This document shows positions 34,507 through 44,210 of a stretch of 64,000 nucleotides of DNA, in pieces (the stretch's first letter is position 1; every line of letters starts with the position of its first letter). Source of the DNA: Phycisphaerales bacterium Planc_01 (lineage in GTDB: Bacteria; Planctomycetota; Phycisphaerae; Sedimentisphaerales; Anaerobacaceae); assembly GCA_001603075.1 (NCBI GenBank), contig LVBB01000139.1:164614-228613 (forward strand), read 5' to 3'. The translations under genes and the position numbers were made by a program. The notes below the pieces were generated by a model. The model saw nothing but the letters and a program-made list of their open reading frames with translations, made no database searches and was not told the origin of the DNA.

Positions 34507-36840
34507 CTATGGATTCGCCTGCGATTTCTCAACGGCGTCCAGCGTATCATCTTCCCGATCGGTTTTCAGCAACAAACTGGGCAGCAGAAGGAAGTCCATC
34601 AGAAGGGCCAACCCAATGACGATCGCGCACATCCGGCCCATCTCCGAACTCATCCGGTAGCGAGACAGGGTCAGCAGGGAGAATCCTGCCACGAGCGCGA
34701 CCGTCGTGACCCACATGGCGGTCCCCACCGTCTGGAAGGCGTATCGCACGGCCTGCGACGGGTTCAGTCCCTGTTCCCGCCGGGCCCGCTCGTACTTGCT
34801 CAGGAAGTGTACCGTGTCGTCTACGACGATGCCGATCGTCATCGCGACGACGACCGACAGGGCCAGGCCCACCTGGCCGTTGAGGAACCCCCAGATACCG
34901 AACGCCATCGCCGGCGGCACCAGATTCGGCACGAGACTGATCAGACCCAGCTTCAGATTTCGCAGGGCCGCCGTCATGATGATCGAGATCAACAGCAGCG
35001 CTCCCAGAGAACCCTTGAGCATGCTGCGGATGTTGCGATGTGTGATCTCGGCCCAGATCAGCGACAATCCCACGCCCGAGATATGCATGGAAGGCGGCGC
35101 GTTGGCCCTCAGCCACTGCGAGGCCTTCTCATCGATCTCGTGCAGTTCCTTGGCGCTCATGCTCTCGAACATCACCGTGAAGCGCGACGCATCCCGGTCG
35201 ACATCGATGACGTTGGTCAGATCGTGTCCGAACGGCAGCGACAACTCATAGAACAGCAGGTACTGGGCTCCCAGTTCCCGGCTGTCCGGGATGCGATGGT
35301 ACGTTTCGTCGCCACCGTGCATGTCCCGGTTGAGCCGTTTCATCGTGTCGGCGATGGAGCCGACGTGAATGACCTTGGGCTGTTGGCGGTACCACTGGGC
35401 AAACCGGTCGAGCGTGGTCAGATAGTTCGGGTCGACGACGCCTCCGGACTCGCCCGAGCTGAGGGGGTATTCGATGATGTCCCAGCCCCCGAGGTTCTCG
35501 ATGAGGAAGTCCGTGGCCCGGCGAAATGCGAACGAGTCATCGAAGTACGTCAGGAAATTGTCGTTCAGCTCGATGCGGAACATCCCCAGGCTCGTGACGG
35601 CGCCGAGCGTCAGCATCGACCAGAACAGAGCGGGCGCTCGGCGGATGACAAGACCTGCCAGCTTGTCACAATGGATGCGGATGTGGTTCTTCTGGTCGGG
35701 TCCGGCCCCGCAGGGCAGCACGGCGATCAGGGCCGGAAGCAGCAGGATCGAGCAGAGGAACGCCGCGGTGACCCCCAAGCCGACCATGTTGCCCAGATCG
35801 CGGAAGGGAGGCGATTCGGAGAAGTTCAGACTGAGGAAGCCGATGACCGTGGTGATGCTCGTGAGGAACACGGCCTGCAAATTGATCTGAAGGGCCCGCG
35901 CGATGGCGGCGCGTCGCGGCAAGCCTTCGCGCATGAGGTGGAGCATCGTGCTGAGGATGTGGACGCAGTCGGCGACGGCCAGCGTGAGGATCAGGCCGGG
36001 GCCGCTGGCGGATGCGGCGGTCAGAGGAATCCCCAGCCAGCCGGCCAGGCCCAGCCCCATGACCATCGACAATCCGATCACCACCAGGGCGGCCAACACG
36101 CCGAAGAACGATCGCAACGCCAAGCCGATCAGGAGCGCCATCGTGAGGAACATCGCCGGCGCCAGCGTTGCGAAGTCTTTCCTGCTGGCCTCTCCGAAAG
36201 CCTGATCGACCATGACCGAACCGGTCAGATAGAAATCGATCTGGGGATATCGACGCCTGACGTCTTCCAGAATATCCGTCGCGGCTTCTGCCACCTTCGG
36301 AGTCGCCTCCCGGTGTTCGGACGGCATGGAAAGGCCGACGAACACACCGGCAACATGCCCGGACGGGGAGATCAGCCGATTGAGGATCGTCTGTTCCGAC
36401 AGCGCCACCTCCCGCGCCGCATCGATCTGGTCATCCGACATGGCGGCAGGGTCGCCGACCAGGGCCTCGACGATCAGATCGTCACCCTCACCCCGGGTGT
36501 ATTGGAAGTTCGATACGGAGTTGACGCGCGCCGAATAGGGAATCTGCCAGCCGGCGTCGGTCAACTCCGCCACGACGGTGAGAGCCGAGCGGGTGAAGAC
36601 ATTGCCGTCCTTGGGAGCGACGATGAACAGGACGCTCTGTTCCTTGCTGAAAGTGTTTTCCAGGGCCTTCAGCGCCCGATACTGGGGATTGTGCTCCCCG
36701 AAGAAGACGCGGGTGTCGTTGTTGATGTGAAGGCGGCGAATGCCCGATGCCGCCAGACCGATCGCGGGCACCGTCAGCAGAATGATCCACCAGCGATGCT
36801 TGACCACCCAGTCTCCGAGAAGGTCTTCGATTCGTGTCAT
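34507..36840 (-). CDS. RND/MMPL-type exporter
   Basis: A 777-aa inner-membrane protein with 12 helices in two repeats: TM1 (WWIILLTVPAIGLAASG), a periplasmic loop of about 160 residues, a block of five helices with GPGLILTLAVADCVHILST, then TM7, a second loop and a final block with GLALSVVVAMTIGIVVDDTVHFLSKYE. The Asp residues in VADCVH and VVDDTVH are those expected for proton coupling. This is the hydrophobe/MMPL class without a separate adaptor. An upstream in-frame start at 36906 is rejected in favour of MTRIEDLL at 36840. Substrate unknown. Confidence 0.88.
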   Translation of the reverse strand: MTRIEDLLGDWVVKHRWWIILLTVPAIGLAASGIRRLHINNDTRVFFGEHNPQYRALKALENTFSKEQSVLFIVAPKDGNVFTRSALTVVAELTDAGWQIPYSARVNSVSNFQYTRGEGDDLIVEALVGDPAAMSDDQIDAAREVALSEQTILNRLISPSGHVAGVFVGLSMPSEHREATPKVAEAATDILEDVRRRYPQIDFYLTGSVMVDQAFGEASRKDFATLAPAMFLTMALLIGLALRSFFGVLAALVVIGLSMVMGLGLAGWLGIPLTAASASGPGLILTLAVADCVHILSTMLHLMREGLPRRAAIARALQINLQAVFLTSITTVIGFLSLNFSESPPFRDLGNMVGLGVTAAFLCSILLLPALIAVLPCGAGPDQKNHIRIHCDKLAGLVIRRAPALFWSMLTLGAVTSLGMFRIELNDNFLTYFDDSFAFRRATDFLIENLGGWDIIEYPLSSGESGGVVDPNYLTTLDRFAQWYRQQPKVIHVGSIADTMKRLNRDMHGGDETYHRIPDSRELGAQYLLFYELSLPFGHDLTNVIDVDRDASRFTVMFESMSAKELHEIDEKASQWLRANAPPSMHISGVGLSLIWAEITHRNIRSMLKGSLGALLLISIIMTAALRNLKLGLISLVPNLVPPAMAFGIWGFLNGQVGLALSVVVAMTIGIVVDDTVHFLSKYERARREQGLNPSQAVRYAFQTVGTAMWVTTVALVAGFSLLTLSRYRMSSEMGRMCAIVIGLALLMDFLLLPSLLLKTDREDDTLDAVEKSQANP

Positions 36841-36926
36841 GGCCGATCTTGCTCTTGTTAGGGGGTCCCGATGGACATCAGGATCGACGCTCGTGCTGCC
36901 ACCCATACGACGCTAAGGAACGCCAC

Positions 36927-36955
36927 ACTGTAGCCGAGGCGTCGCCGCTCAACAA
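36927..36955 (-). promoter_or_regulatory. Possible promoter of the RND operon
   Basis: On the minus strand TTGTTG (36950-36955), a 17-nt spacer and TACAGT (36927-36932), about 80 nt before the ATG at 36840. The -35 box is weak. Confidence 0.4.
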
Positions 36956-36997
36956 GTCTTTTCGCTCCGGCGAAGGGAGAACACCCGGTCCATTCTC

Positions 36998-37741
36998 TCA
37001 TCCGATGGATGGCCAGAGGCCGTAGACGAAAGCGGCCAGCAGAGCGCCGAGAACCGGGCCGACGATGGGAACCCAGCTATAAGTCCAGTCGCTTGCCCCT
37101 TTGTTCTTGATGGGAACCAGTTGGTGGATCAGGCGTGGTCCCAGGTCGCGGGCGGGATTGATGGCGTATCCCGTGGTTCCGCCGAGGGACAGTCCGATCC
37201 CCATCACGACCAGGGCGACCGGGATGGCCCCCAGGCAACCCATGCCCACCTTGATCTCTTCGTCCCCGGAGGTGAACGTCGGGCAGGAGGCATACAGCAC
37301 CGCCAGCAGCAGGACGAACGTGCCGATGCCTTCGCACAGGACGTTCCGCATGGGGTTACGAATCGCCGGGCCGGTGGCGAAGGTGCCGAGGATCGCGCCC
37401 GGGTCGGTGCTGGCATCGTAGTGGTCCTTGTAGAACAGCCAGACCAGGAACGCGCCGGCGGCACCGCCCAGGAATTGGGCGGCGAGGAACAGGGGAACCT
37501 TGGCCATGGCGAATTTCCCCGCCGCCGCCAGGGCAATCGTCACCGCGGGGTTGATGTGCGCGCCGCTGAACTCGCCGGCAATCGCGACGGCTGTGAAGAC
37601 GGCCAGTCCCCAGCCCATCGTAATCACGATCCACCCGCCGGCGTTTCCCTTCGTGCCCTTGAGGCAGACGTTGGCGACGACGCCGTCGCCCAGCAGAACC
37701 AGAATCATCGTCCCCAGGAATTCCGCTACAAATTCGCTCAT
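36998..37741 (-). CDS. glpF: Glycerol facilitator / aquaglyceroporin
   Basis: A 247-aa MIP-family channel with six helices and both NPA half-helices: GAHINPAVT and GYAINPARDLGPR. The Asp after the second NPA motif is the mark of glycerol-conducting members, as opposed to water-only aquaporins. It would let glycerol into the cell by diffusion, trapped by the kinase encoded just upstream. The start at 37741 has GGAG upstream and gives a normal N-terminus; an earlier in-frame ATG adds 28 unlikely residues derived from a repeat-rich spacer. Confidence 0.93.
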   Translation of the reverse strand: MSEFVAEFLGTMILVLLGDGVVANVCLKGTKGNAGGWIVITMGWGLAVFTAVAIAGEFSGAHINPAVTIALAAAGKFAMAKVPLFLAAQFLGGAAGAFLVWLFYKDHYDASTDPGAILGTFATGPAIRNPMRNVLCEGIGTFVLLLAVLYASCPTFTSGDEEIKVGMGCLGAIPVALVVMGIGLSLGGTTGYAINPARDLGPRLIHQLVPIKNKGASDWTYSWVPIVGPVLGALLAAFVYGLWPSIG

Positions 37742-37744
37742 ACA

Positions 37745-37862
37745 CAAGTCTCCAATTCGGTCCAACCGATTGGAACACTGGAATAGTGGTGTGTTGGAAT
37801 ACTGGGCGGCGCGTCGGCGGCTCACTCATCATTCCATGATCCCATCATTCCGCCATTCCAAC
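37745..37862. repeat. attcca-rich spacer repeat between glpK and glpF
   Basis: The 125-bp gap between glpK and glpF is made largely of imperfect repeats of att-cca (for example attccatgatcccatcattc and ccattccaacgttc), unlike the surrounding GC-rich DNA. Possible intergenic repeat family; it does not encode protein. Confidence 0.4.
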
Positions 37863-37866
37863 GTTC

Positions 37867-39363
37867 TTATTTGTCCCAATCCCGCACCCTGTCCACCGCT
37901 TTGTGCCAGTTCTTCAGAAGCTCGGCCCGCGTTTGGGACGCCATGTGCGATTCGAACTCGGCCCCTTTCTTCCAGATCTTGCGAATCTCCGCGAGGTCCT
38001 TCCAGTACCCGACGGCCAGGCCCGCGAAGAACGCAGCGCCCATCGCGGTGGTCTCCAGCGTTTGGGGCCGGACGACTTTCACCCCCGTCAGGCCCGCCTG
38101 GAACTCCATCAGCCGATCGTTGACGGAGGCGCCGCCGTCGACCCGAAGCTCGGCAATCGGGATGCCCGCGTCATCGGCCATCGCGTCCAGCACGTCCTTG
38201 GTCTGAAAGGCGATCGACTCGACACAGGCCCGCGCGATGTGGGCACTGGTCGTTCCGCGCGTGATGCCGAAGATCGCGCCGCGGGCGTACTGGTCCCAAT
38301 AAGGGGCCCCCAGCCCGGCGAACGCCGGAACCATGTAGACGCCGCCGTTGTCTTCGACCGAGTTGGCGAGCGCCTCGACCTGCTCGGATTTGGTGATGCA
38401 GCCCAGACCGTCGCGAAGCCATTGTACGACGGCGCCGGCGATGAAGATGCTTCCTTCCAGGGCATAGGTCACCTGGTCGCCCAGCTTCCAGGCGACGGTG
38501 GTCAGCAGGTTGTTCTTGGAGGGTTTGGCCTTCCGGCCGGTGTTCATCATGATGAAGCAGCCGGTGCCGTAGGTGTTCTTGATCATTCCCTCTTCCGTGC
38601 ACATCTGGCCGAACATGGCCGCCTGCTGGTCGCCCGCAATGCCGGCGATGGGGATGTTGACGGCCGCGAACGTGGTCCCCGTCACGCCGACCACCTCGCT
38701 GCAGCTCTTGACTTCGGGCAGCATCGAGCGCGGGACATCGAACAGCCTGCAAAGCTCCTCATCCCACTTCTGATCGTGGATGTTGAACAGCAGCGTCCGG
38801 CTGGCGTTGGAAATGTCGGTGGCGTGGACGCGACCGTTGGTCAGCTTCCAGATCAGCCACGAATCGACGGTGCCGAAGGCCAATTCTCCCGCCTGGGCCC
38901 GCTGTCGGGCGCCGGCGACGTTGTCGAGGATCCAGCGGACCTTGGTCGCGGAGAAATAGGCGTCGATCACCAGCCCGGTCTTCCGCTGGATCATTTCGGC
39001 GTGTCCGGCGTTTCGAAGCTCGTCGCAGAATGCGGACGTCCGCCGATCTTGCCAGACGATGGCGTTATGAATCGGCTCGCCCGTTTTGCGGTCCCAGACG
39101 ATGGCGGTCTCGCGCTGATTGGTGATCCCGATGGCGGCGATCTGTCCGCCGTCGAGGTTCAGCTTGGCCATGGCCTCGGCGGCAACGCTGGCCTGGCTCG
39201 ACCAGATCTCGTTCGGATCGTGCTCGACCCAGCCGCTCTTGGGGAAGATCTGCCCGAACTCCTTCTGGGCGACCGAGCAGATCCTGCCTTCGGTGTTGAC
39301 GAGCAGCGCCCGCGAACTGGTGGTGCCTTGATCGAGCGCCAGAATGTACTTTGCCTGAGCCAT
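37867..39363 (-). CDS. glpK: Glycerol kinase
   Basis: A 498-aa FGGY-family kinase, close to the 502 aa of E. coli Glp[16 protein letters not shown] is the ATP-phosphate loop, [11 protein letters not shown] and [18 protein letters not shown] are glycerol-kinase signatures, [20 protein letters not shown] and [13 protein letters not shown] follow, and the adenosine motif is [13 protein letters not shown]. It phosphorylates glycerol with ATP to glycerol 3-phosphate in the cytoplasm. No glycerol-3-phosphate dehydrogenase is present in the window. A promoter with perfect TTGACA stands upstream; glpF follows on the same strand. Confidence 0.96.
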   Translation of the reverse strand: MAQAKYILALDQGTTSSRALLVNTEGRICSVAQKEFGQIFPKSGWVEHDPNEIWSSQASVAAEAMAKLNLDGGQIAAIGITNQRETAIVWDRKTGEPIHNAIVWQDRRTSAFCDELRNAGHAEMIQRKTGLVIDAYFSATKVRWILDNVAGARQRAQAGELAFGTVDSWLIWKLTNGRVHATDISNASRTLLFNIHDQKWDEELCRLFDVPRSMLPEVKSCSEVVGVTGTTFAAVNIPIAGIAGDQQAAMFGQMCTEEGMIKNTYGTGCFIMMNTGRKAKPSKNNLLTTVAWKLGDQVTYALEGSIFIAGAVVQWLRDGLGCITKSEQVEALANSVEDNGGVYMVPAFAGLGAPYWDQYARGAIFGITRGTTSAHIARACVESIAFQTKDVLDAMADDAGIPIAELRVDGGASVNDRLMEFQAGLTGVKVVRPQTLETTAMGAAFFAGLAVGYWKDLAEIRKIWKKGAEFESHMASQTRAELLKNWHKAVDRVRDWDK

Positions 39364-39437
39364 TGCCTACCCCTCGTTTCTCGTCGATGTACGCGCGAAT
39401 CATCCTGCGACCGGCCCAACACCCTCCGGAAGGGCAC

Positions 39438-39466
39438 AGTAGACCACCGTCGGTGCCCCCTGTCAA
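39438..39466 (-). promoter_or_regulatory. Promoter of glpK
   Basis: On the minus strand a perfect TTGACA (39461-39466), a 17-nt spacer and TCTACT (39438-39443), predicted start near 39431. The -35 box lies in one arm of a 10-bp inverted repeat (CCCCCTGTCA 39456-39465, TGACAGGGGG 39482-39491), which may be an operator. Confidence 0.6.
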
Positions 39467-39545
39467 ATGGTACCTGCCCGGTGACAGGGGGGTGCATGAC
39501 CGTTTCTGCGCGGTTCGCTCGGGCACACTCGGGAAGCCCGAATAG

Positions 39546-39742
39546 CGAAATCCGAAACAAGCCCGAATGATCCAAGAATAGAATCTCGAAACAAGGCGGA
39601 TGCTGCAGCGGATTTGTAGTGACGCGCCCTGGCGGGCTGCTTTTCCCGAGGTCGGAATGCTCTTACGAGCACACGACAAACGCAGCGCATCGGGGTGATT
39701 TGGACATTGGGGTTTTGGGCTTTGGATTTGTTTCGGATTTCG
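39546..39742. repeat. Inverted-repeat spacer element
   Basis: cgaaatccgaaacaa (39546-39560) recurs exactly in reverse complement at 39728-39742, 167 bp apart, inside the 566-bp gene-free spacer between glpK and the polysaccharide cluster. The bases between are gene-free. It may be a small mobile or REP-like repeat. Confidence 0.4.
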
Positions 39743-39833
39743 AATTTGCCCCTCCCAGCCATGAATCGGTGCCCGACAGAGAAGTGCCCCACCGAGCCGA
39801 ATCGCAAGTGCAGTCATGCACCCGTGACAGGGG

Positions 39834-39862
39834 TTCATCTTGCCGATGCGATGGAGTATACT
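39834..39862 (+). promoter_or_regulatory. Possible promoter of the polysaccharide cluster
   Basis: TATACT (39857-39862) with a weak TTCATC (39834-39839) at 17 nt, about 70 nt before the GH43-like start. A GTGACAGGGG similar to the repeat arm near glpK (39482-39491) stands just upstream and could be a shared regulator site. Confidence 0.4.
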
Positions 39863-39932
39863 GCCGTTCGCAGAAGCGATCCGCCTCTGCTGGCCGATGG
39901 AAGACCTTCGATTGACAAGCAAGGAGCCGATG

Positions 39933-40967
39933 ATGAGACCATGGCATTCATTCATCCTGATCGTCGCAGCCGTCGGTTGCGTGGCAGGCTGTCGCAGCAG
40001 CGAACGAAGGTCCCTCGTGCTGACGTATGAGAACCCGCTCTGGTCGGGCTATCTGGCCGACCCGTTCGTGCTCAAGGTCGGCGACTATTATTATGCCTAC
40101 GGAACGGGCGGGGCCCCCGACGGTCGGGAGTTTCCCATTCTGCGGTCTCGCAACTTCACCGACTGGGAGTTTGTCGGCGGCGCTTTGGCTCGCTTGGAGG
40201 AACCGAAACTGAAGGACTACTGGGCGCCTGAGGTGGCCGAGCGGGACGGCAAGTTCTATCTGTACTATGCCGGCGACATGAAGATGCGCGTGGCGGTGGC
40301 GGACAATCCGGCCGGACCGTTCCGCGACAGCGGCCGGTGGATGTTCCCCGATCTGCCGTTCAGCATCGACGGGCACGCCTTCCGCGATCCGCAGAGCGGG
40401 CAGTGGTACTTCTATTTCGCCAAGGACTTTTTCGACCAGAGGCCGGGCACGGCTCTGGCAATGGTCCGCCTGGCGGATGACATGATGACGCCTGTGGGGC
40501 CGGTCACGACGGTCCTGCGAGCGTTCGCCGACTGGCAGATCTACGAGCGCAACCGCCCCCTCTACGACAAGACCTGGGACGCGTGGCACACCATCGAGGG
40601 TGCGGCGGTGATCTACAAAGACGGCAAGTATTACTGCTTCTACTCCGGCGGCAACTGGCAGACGCCCGGCTATGGCGTTGGTTGCGCCGTCGCGGACCAT
40701 GTCCTCGGCCCGTACGTGGATGTACACAGCCGCGAGGCCGCCGGCGTGCTCAGATCGATCCCCGGCAAGCTGATCGGGCCGGGTCACAACTCCGTGATCC
40801 TCGGACCGGACGGGCAGACGTATTTCATCGTGTATCACTCGTGGAACGACGACCGCTCGGCCCGGCAGATCTGTATGGATCCGCTCGTCTGGACCGAGCA
40901 GGGCCCCAAGGCCTATCAGCCGTCACGAGGACGCAAACAGGTAAGGCTGCCGTTGGGAGGTGATTGA
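39933..40967 (+). CDS. GH43-like glycoside hydrolase lipoprotein
   Basis: A 344-aa protein with lipobox LVAAVGCVAGC (Cys20), so probably anchored in a membrane facing the periplasm. It shows the five-bladed propeller pattern of GH43/GH32-type enzymes: NPLWSGYLADPFVLKVGDYY (catalytic base Asp in ADPF), KDYWAPEVAERDGKFYLYYA, SIDGHAFRDPQSGQWY, IEGAAVIYKDGKYYCFYSGG (general acid Glu) and IGPGHNSVILGPDG. Such enzymes usually release L-arabinose, D-xylose or galactose from side chains. ATG at 39933 is preferred over the one 3 nt earlier because of AAGGAG spacing. First gene of the cluster; the next start overlaps its end closely. Confidence 0.82.
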   Translation: MRPWHSFILIVAAVGCVAGCRSSERRSLVLTYENPLWSGYLADPFVLKVGDYYYAYGTGGAPDGREFPILRSRNFTDWEFVGGALARLEEPKLKDYWAPEVAERDGKFYLYYAGDMKMRVAVADNPAGPFRDSGRWMFPDLPFSIDGHAFRDPQSGQWYFYFAKDFFDQRPGTALAMVRLADDMMTPVGPVTTVLRAFADWQIYERNRPLYDKTWDAWHTIEGAAVIYKDGKYYCFYSGGNWQTPGYGVGCAVADHVLGPYVDVHSREAAGVLRSIPGKLIGPGHNSVILGPDGQTYFIVYHSWNDDRSARQICMDPLVWTEQGPKAYQPSRGRKQVRLPLGGD

Positions 40968-40971
40968 TTTC

Positions 40972-41940
40972 ATGGAACGAATCCGATTGGGACGAAGCGG
41001 GCTGTCGGTCTCGCCCGTTGCCTTCGGCACGTGGCAGTTGAGTCCCCGTTTCTGGGGCGACGTGGACAGAGAGCAGGTTCTTGCGGCGGTCCGGCTGGCG
41101 TTCGACAAAGGGATCAACTTCTTCGACACGGCCGACGCCTATGGCGATGGGTACGGCGAGAGCACGCTGGGCGAGGCGATTCGCGAACTGCCGCGCGACC
41201 AGATCGTCATCTGCACCAAGGTGTACAACCACTTCAATCCGGATGGCTCACGGTACCCCGACCTCAGTCGCAACCACCTGATCGAACGGTGCGAGGCGTC
41301 GCTGAAACGGCTCGGCATCGAGACGATCGACTTGTACCTCCTGCATTTCTATGATGGAATGACTCCGCTGGCGGAGGTGGCGGATACGCTCGATCGGCTG
41401 CGTAAGCAAGGCAAGGTACGTGCCATCGGCGTGAGCAATCACAACGTCGAGCAGGTGCGGGCCCAGCGATGCCTCGGGCCCTACGACGTCGTGCAGCCCC
41501 CGTACAGCCTGATCGATCCGGCGGGTGAGAACGATCTGCTGCCCTATTGCCAGGCGCAGGACCTTGGTGTGATGATCTATTCACCGATGCACAAGGGGCT
41601 GCTGACGGGCAAGTATCGTGGTGATGAGACGTTTACAGACTTCCGCAGGCATCATCCCGATTTCCAGGGGCAGCGATTCCGCGATTTGTGCGACGCGGTC
41701 CAATCGCTGGCGCCGATGGCCGAGCGATACGCATTGACGTTGTACCAACTGATCCTGGCGACCACGCTGATGCACCCGGCGATCCACGTCGCAGTCTGCG
41801 GGTTCAAGAATCCCGATCAGGTCGCCGAAGCCGCCGGTGCGATGGGCCGGCAGATCGAACGCCCGGACGTGTTCGCCATCCGCAAAGCGCTCGGGCCAGC
41901 CGGGGCCAAGGTCATCGACGCCGCCGGCACCCGAAAGTAG
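40972..41940 (+). CDS. Aldo/keto reductase
   Basis: A 322-aa NAD(P)H-dependent oxidoreductase with a TIM barrel. The catalytic tetrad is present: D52, Y57, K83 and H125 (FDTADAYGDG, CTKVY, YLLHF). AIGVSNHNVEQ and the IYSPMHKGLLTGKY segment fit the family; the nucleotide-binding end is CGFKNPDQVAEAAGAM. It probably reduces or oxidises a sugar or aldehyde released by the polysaccharide cluster, for example an aldose or a uronic-acid product. The frame opens at GTG 40960, but ATG at 40972 lies 11 nt after GGGAGG. No signal peptide, so cytoplasmic. Confidence 0.88.
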   Translation: MERIRLGRSGLSVSPVAFGTWQLSPRFWGDVDREQVLAAVRLAFDKGINFFDTADAYGDGYGESTLGEAIRELPRDQIVICTKVYNHFNPDGSRYPDLSRNHLIERCEASLKRLGIETIDLYLLHFYDGMTPLAEVADTLDRLRKQGKVRAIGVSNHNVEQVRAQRCLGPYDVVQPPYSLIDPAGENDLLPYCQAQDLGVMIYSPMHKGLLTGKYRGDETFTDFRRHHPDFQGQRFRDLCDAVQSLAPMAERYALTLYQLILATTLMHPAIHVAVCGFKNPDQVAEAAGAMGRQIERPDVFAIRKALGPAGAKVIDAAGTRK

Positions 41941-41961
41941 GGGCGAATCATGATTCGCCCC
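41940..41961. repeat. REP-like palindrome
   Basis: GGGGCGAATCATGATTCGCCCC, written as two 11-nt halves, is a perfect palindrome directly after the reductase stop codon. It may act as terminator or be a REP-type repeat; several similar short palindromes occur in the window. Confidence 0.5.
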
Positions 41962-42005
41962 CGTCTCGATGTGCGCCGAGATTGCCCCATATCCGGAGGG
42001 ACAAA

Positions 42006-44144
42006 ATGACCGACAGATCGCTATCGAGAATCGTTGCCGCCGTCTTGCTGACGGCGACTGCCGGGTCGTCAATCGCTGATGCGACCGGTCGCATCGACCG
42101 CCATGCCCTGGTGACGCGGCACAACGTGACGCTGACGAGCCCCGACCCGCTGACGCCGCTGACCGTCGGCAACGGCCAATTCGCGTTCACCGCCGACATC
42201 ACCGGCCTTCAGACGTTTGCCGAGGTTCACGAGCGAGGCACGCCGCTCTGCACGCAATCGCAGTGGGGCTGGCACAGAAGTCCCAATCCCGAAGGCTATC
42301 GGATGGCCGATGCCCTGGAGGACTACGATGTCGCCGGACGCAAGGTGCCCTATGCTTCGGGCGCCGTTCCTTCCGGCGGTTACTCGCCCGCGGCCGAGTG
42401 GCTCCGTGCCAATCCACACCGTCTGCACCTTGGCCGGATCGCTCTGCGGCTGACAAAGTCCGATGGCTCTGAAGCAAAGATCGAAGACCTGACCGACACA
42501 TCACAGACGCTCGACTTGTGGACCGGCCTGCTGGCGAGCGACTTCAAGGTAGACGGGCAACACGTCCAGGTCCTGACCGTATGCCACCCAACGCGTGACA
42601 TCCTGGCGGTTCGCGTCGAATCTCCGCTCATTGAACGGGGGCGGCTGAAGGTATCACTGGCGTTTTCCTATGGCAATCCCGATTGGCGCAACGCCGCCGA
42701 CTGGGACCGGCCCGACCGCCACACGACGCAGGCCCACATCGCCGGCACCCGTGCGGACCTGACACGAACCCTCGATGCAGATTGCTACTACGTCCGGGTC
42801 GTTGGATCGGACCGAACCCGCATTCGCCACACGTCGCAGCACGTCTTTGAAATGGACAAGCAGGATGGCGACGCGATGGAGGTCGTCTTCGCCTTCTCTG
42901 CGACCGAGATGGTCGAACCCTTGCCGGACTTCGACGCCGTCCGGGCGGCGGCGGCGGCGCATTGGGAGCGATTCTGGCAGAGCGGCGGGGCCATCGACTT
43001 CGCCGAATGCACCGACCCGCGCGCCAAGGAACTGGAGCGGCGGGTCGTGCTTTCGCAGTACCTGATGGCCGTCAACTGTTCGGGCGATCTTCCGCCCCAG
43101 GAGACGGGACTGGTCTACAACAGTTGGTTCGGCAAGTTTCATCTGGAGATGCACTGGTGGCACGGAGTGCACTTCGCGCTGTGGGATCGCCTGCCGCTGT
43201 TGGAGCGGAGCCTGTCCTGGTACGAATCGATCCTGCCGATGGCGCGGGCAACCGCAAAGCTTCAGGGCTACGATGGCGTCCGCTGGCCCAAGATGGTCTC
43301 GCCCGATGGTCGCGACAGCCCGAGCAGCGTGGGCGTATTCCTGATCTGGCAGCAGCCGCACCCGATCTACTACGCCGAATTGTGCTGGCGCGCCCACAGC
43401 GACCGTGAGACGCTCGAACGATATCGTGACATCGTGTTCGAGACGGCCAAATTCATGGCCTCCTATCCCGTGTGGGATGAGGCAGGCGGGCGTTACGTGC
43501 TGGGCCCGGCGCTGATCCCTGCCCAGGAAAGCTATGGCCGCTGGCGCCGGACTGTGCTGAACCCCACGTTCGAGCTGGCCTACTGGCATTGGGCTCTGGA
43601 GACGGCGCAGAAATGGCGGCAGCGGCTCGGACTGGAACGTGACACCCGTTGGGACCGCGTGATACGAGACCTCTCGCGTCCGACGATCCGCGATGGGGTC
43701 TACGCAGCGATCGAGACCGAGCCGTACACGATCCTGAGAGATCACCCTTCGATGCTCTGCGCGCTGGGCGTGCTCCCGCAGACGCCCCTTGTCGATCCGG
43801 GGGTGATGCGGCGGACGCTCGATCATGTGATGGCTGAATGGGACTGGCCGAGCACGTGGGGCTGGGACTATCCGGTCATGGCGATGACCGCCGCTCGCCT
43901 CGGTGAGCCGGAAAAGGCAATCGACGCGCTGTTCGTCGATGCCGAGAAGAATCGCTACCTGGCCAACGGACACAACTACCAGTCGGCCCGGCTGCCGGTC
44001 TATCTGCCCGGTAACGGGGGACTGCTGGCGGCGGTGGCGATGATGGCTGCCGGCTGGGATGGTTGCCCCGACCGACCGAGCCCTGGCTTTCCGGACGACG
44101 GCACATGGCGCGTCCGCTGGGAGGGGCTGCGGCGGATGCCTTGA
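42006..44144 (+). CDS. Exported (alpha/alpha)6-barrel glycosidase, GH65/GH95-like
   Basis: A 712-aa exported protein (signal peptide ending about GSSIADA). N-terminal beta-sandwich (about 30-300, TVGNGQFAFTADITGLQTF) then a helical barrel with YNSWFGKFHLEMHWWHGVHF, WQQPHPIYYAELCWR and GPALIPAQESYG. The order of sandwich plus toroid fits GH65, GH95 or related families, whose members act on alpha-linked sugars such as disaccharides or fucosides. The Glu in PAQESYG is a candidate acid, not verified. The frame opens at 41688, but GGAGGG before the ATG at 42006 fixes the start. Possibly periplasmic. Confidence 0.68.
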   Translation: MTDRSLSRIVAAVLLTATAGSSIADATGRIDRHALVTRHNVTLTSPDPLTPLTVGNGQFAFTADITGLQTFAEVHERGTPLCTQSQWGWHRSPNPEGYRMADALEDYDVAGRKVPYASGAVPSGGYSPAAEWLRANPHRLHLGRIALRLTKSDGSEAKIEDLTDTSQTLDLWTGLLASDFKVDGQHVQVLTVCHPTRDILAVRVESPLIERGRLKVSLAFSYGNPDWRNAADWDRPDRHTTQAHIAGTRADLTRTLDADCYYVRVVGSDRTRIRHTSQHVFEMDKQDGDAMEVVFAFSATEMVEPLPDFDAVRAAAAAHWERFWQSGGAIDFAECTDPRAKELERRVVLSQYLMAVNCSGDLPPQETGLVYNSWFGKFHLEMHWWHGVHFALWDRLPLLERSLSWYESILPMARATAKLQGYDGVRWPKMVSPDGRDSPSSVGVFLIWQQPHPIYYAELCWRAHSDRETLERYRDIVFETAKFMASYPVWDEAGGRYVLGPALIPAQESYGRWRRTVLNPTFELAYWHWALETAQKWRQRLGLERDTRWDRVIRDLSRPTIRDGVYAAIETEPYTILRDHPSMLCALGVLPQTPLVDPGVMRRTLDHVMAEWDWPSTWGWDYPVMAMTAARLGEPEKAIDALFVDAEKNRYLANGHNYQSARLPVYLPGNGGLLAAVAMMAAGWDGCPDRPSPGFPDDGTWRVRWEGLRRMP

Positions 44145-44210
44145 CCGGCGGGTGGCACATCGGGTATCTCTGTGGGGAACAAGACCACGCCGAAGAAGAC
44201 GAAGGAGAGT

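Noticed and set aside
37742..37825. N-terminal extension of glpF
   Set aside because: It is translated from the attcca-rich spacer and has no similarity to MIP channels.
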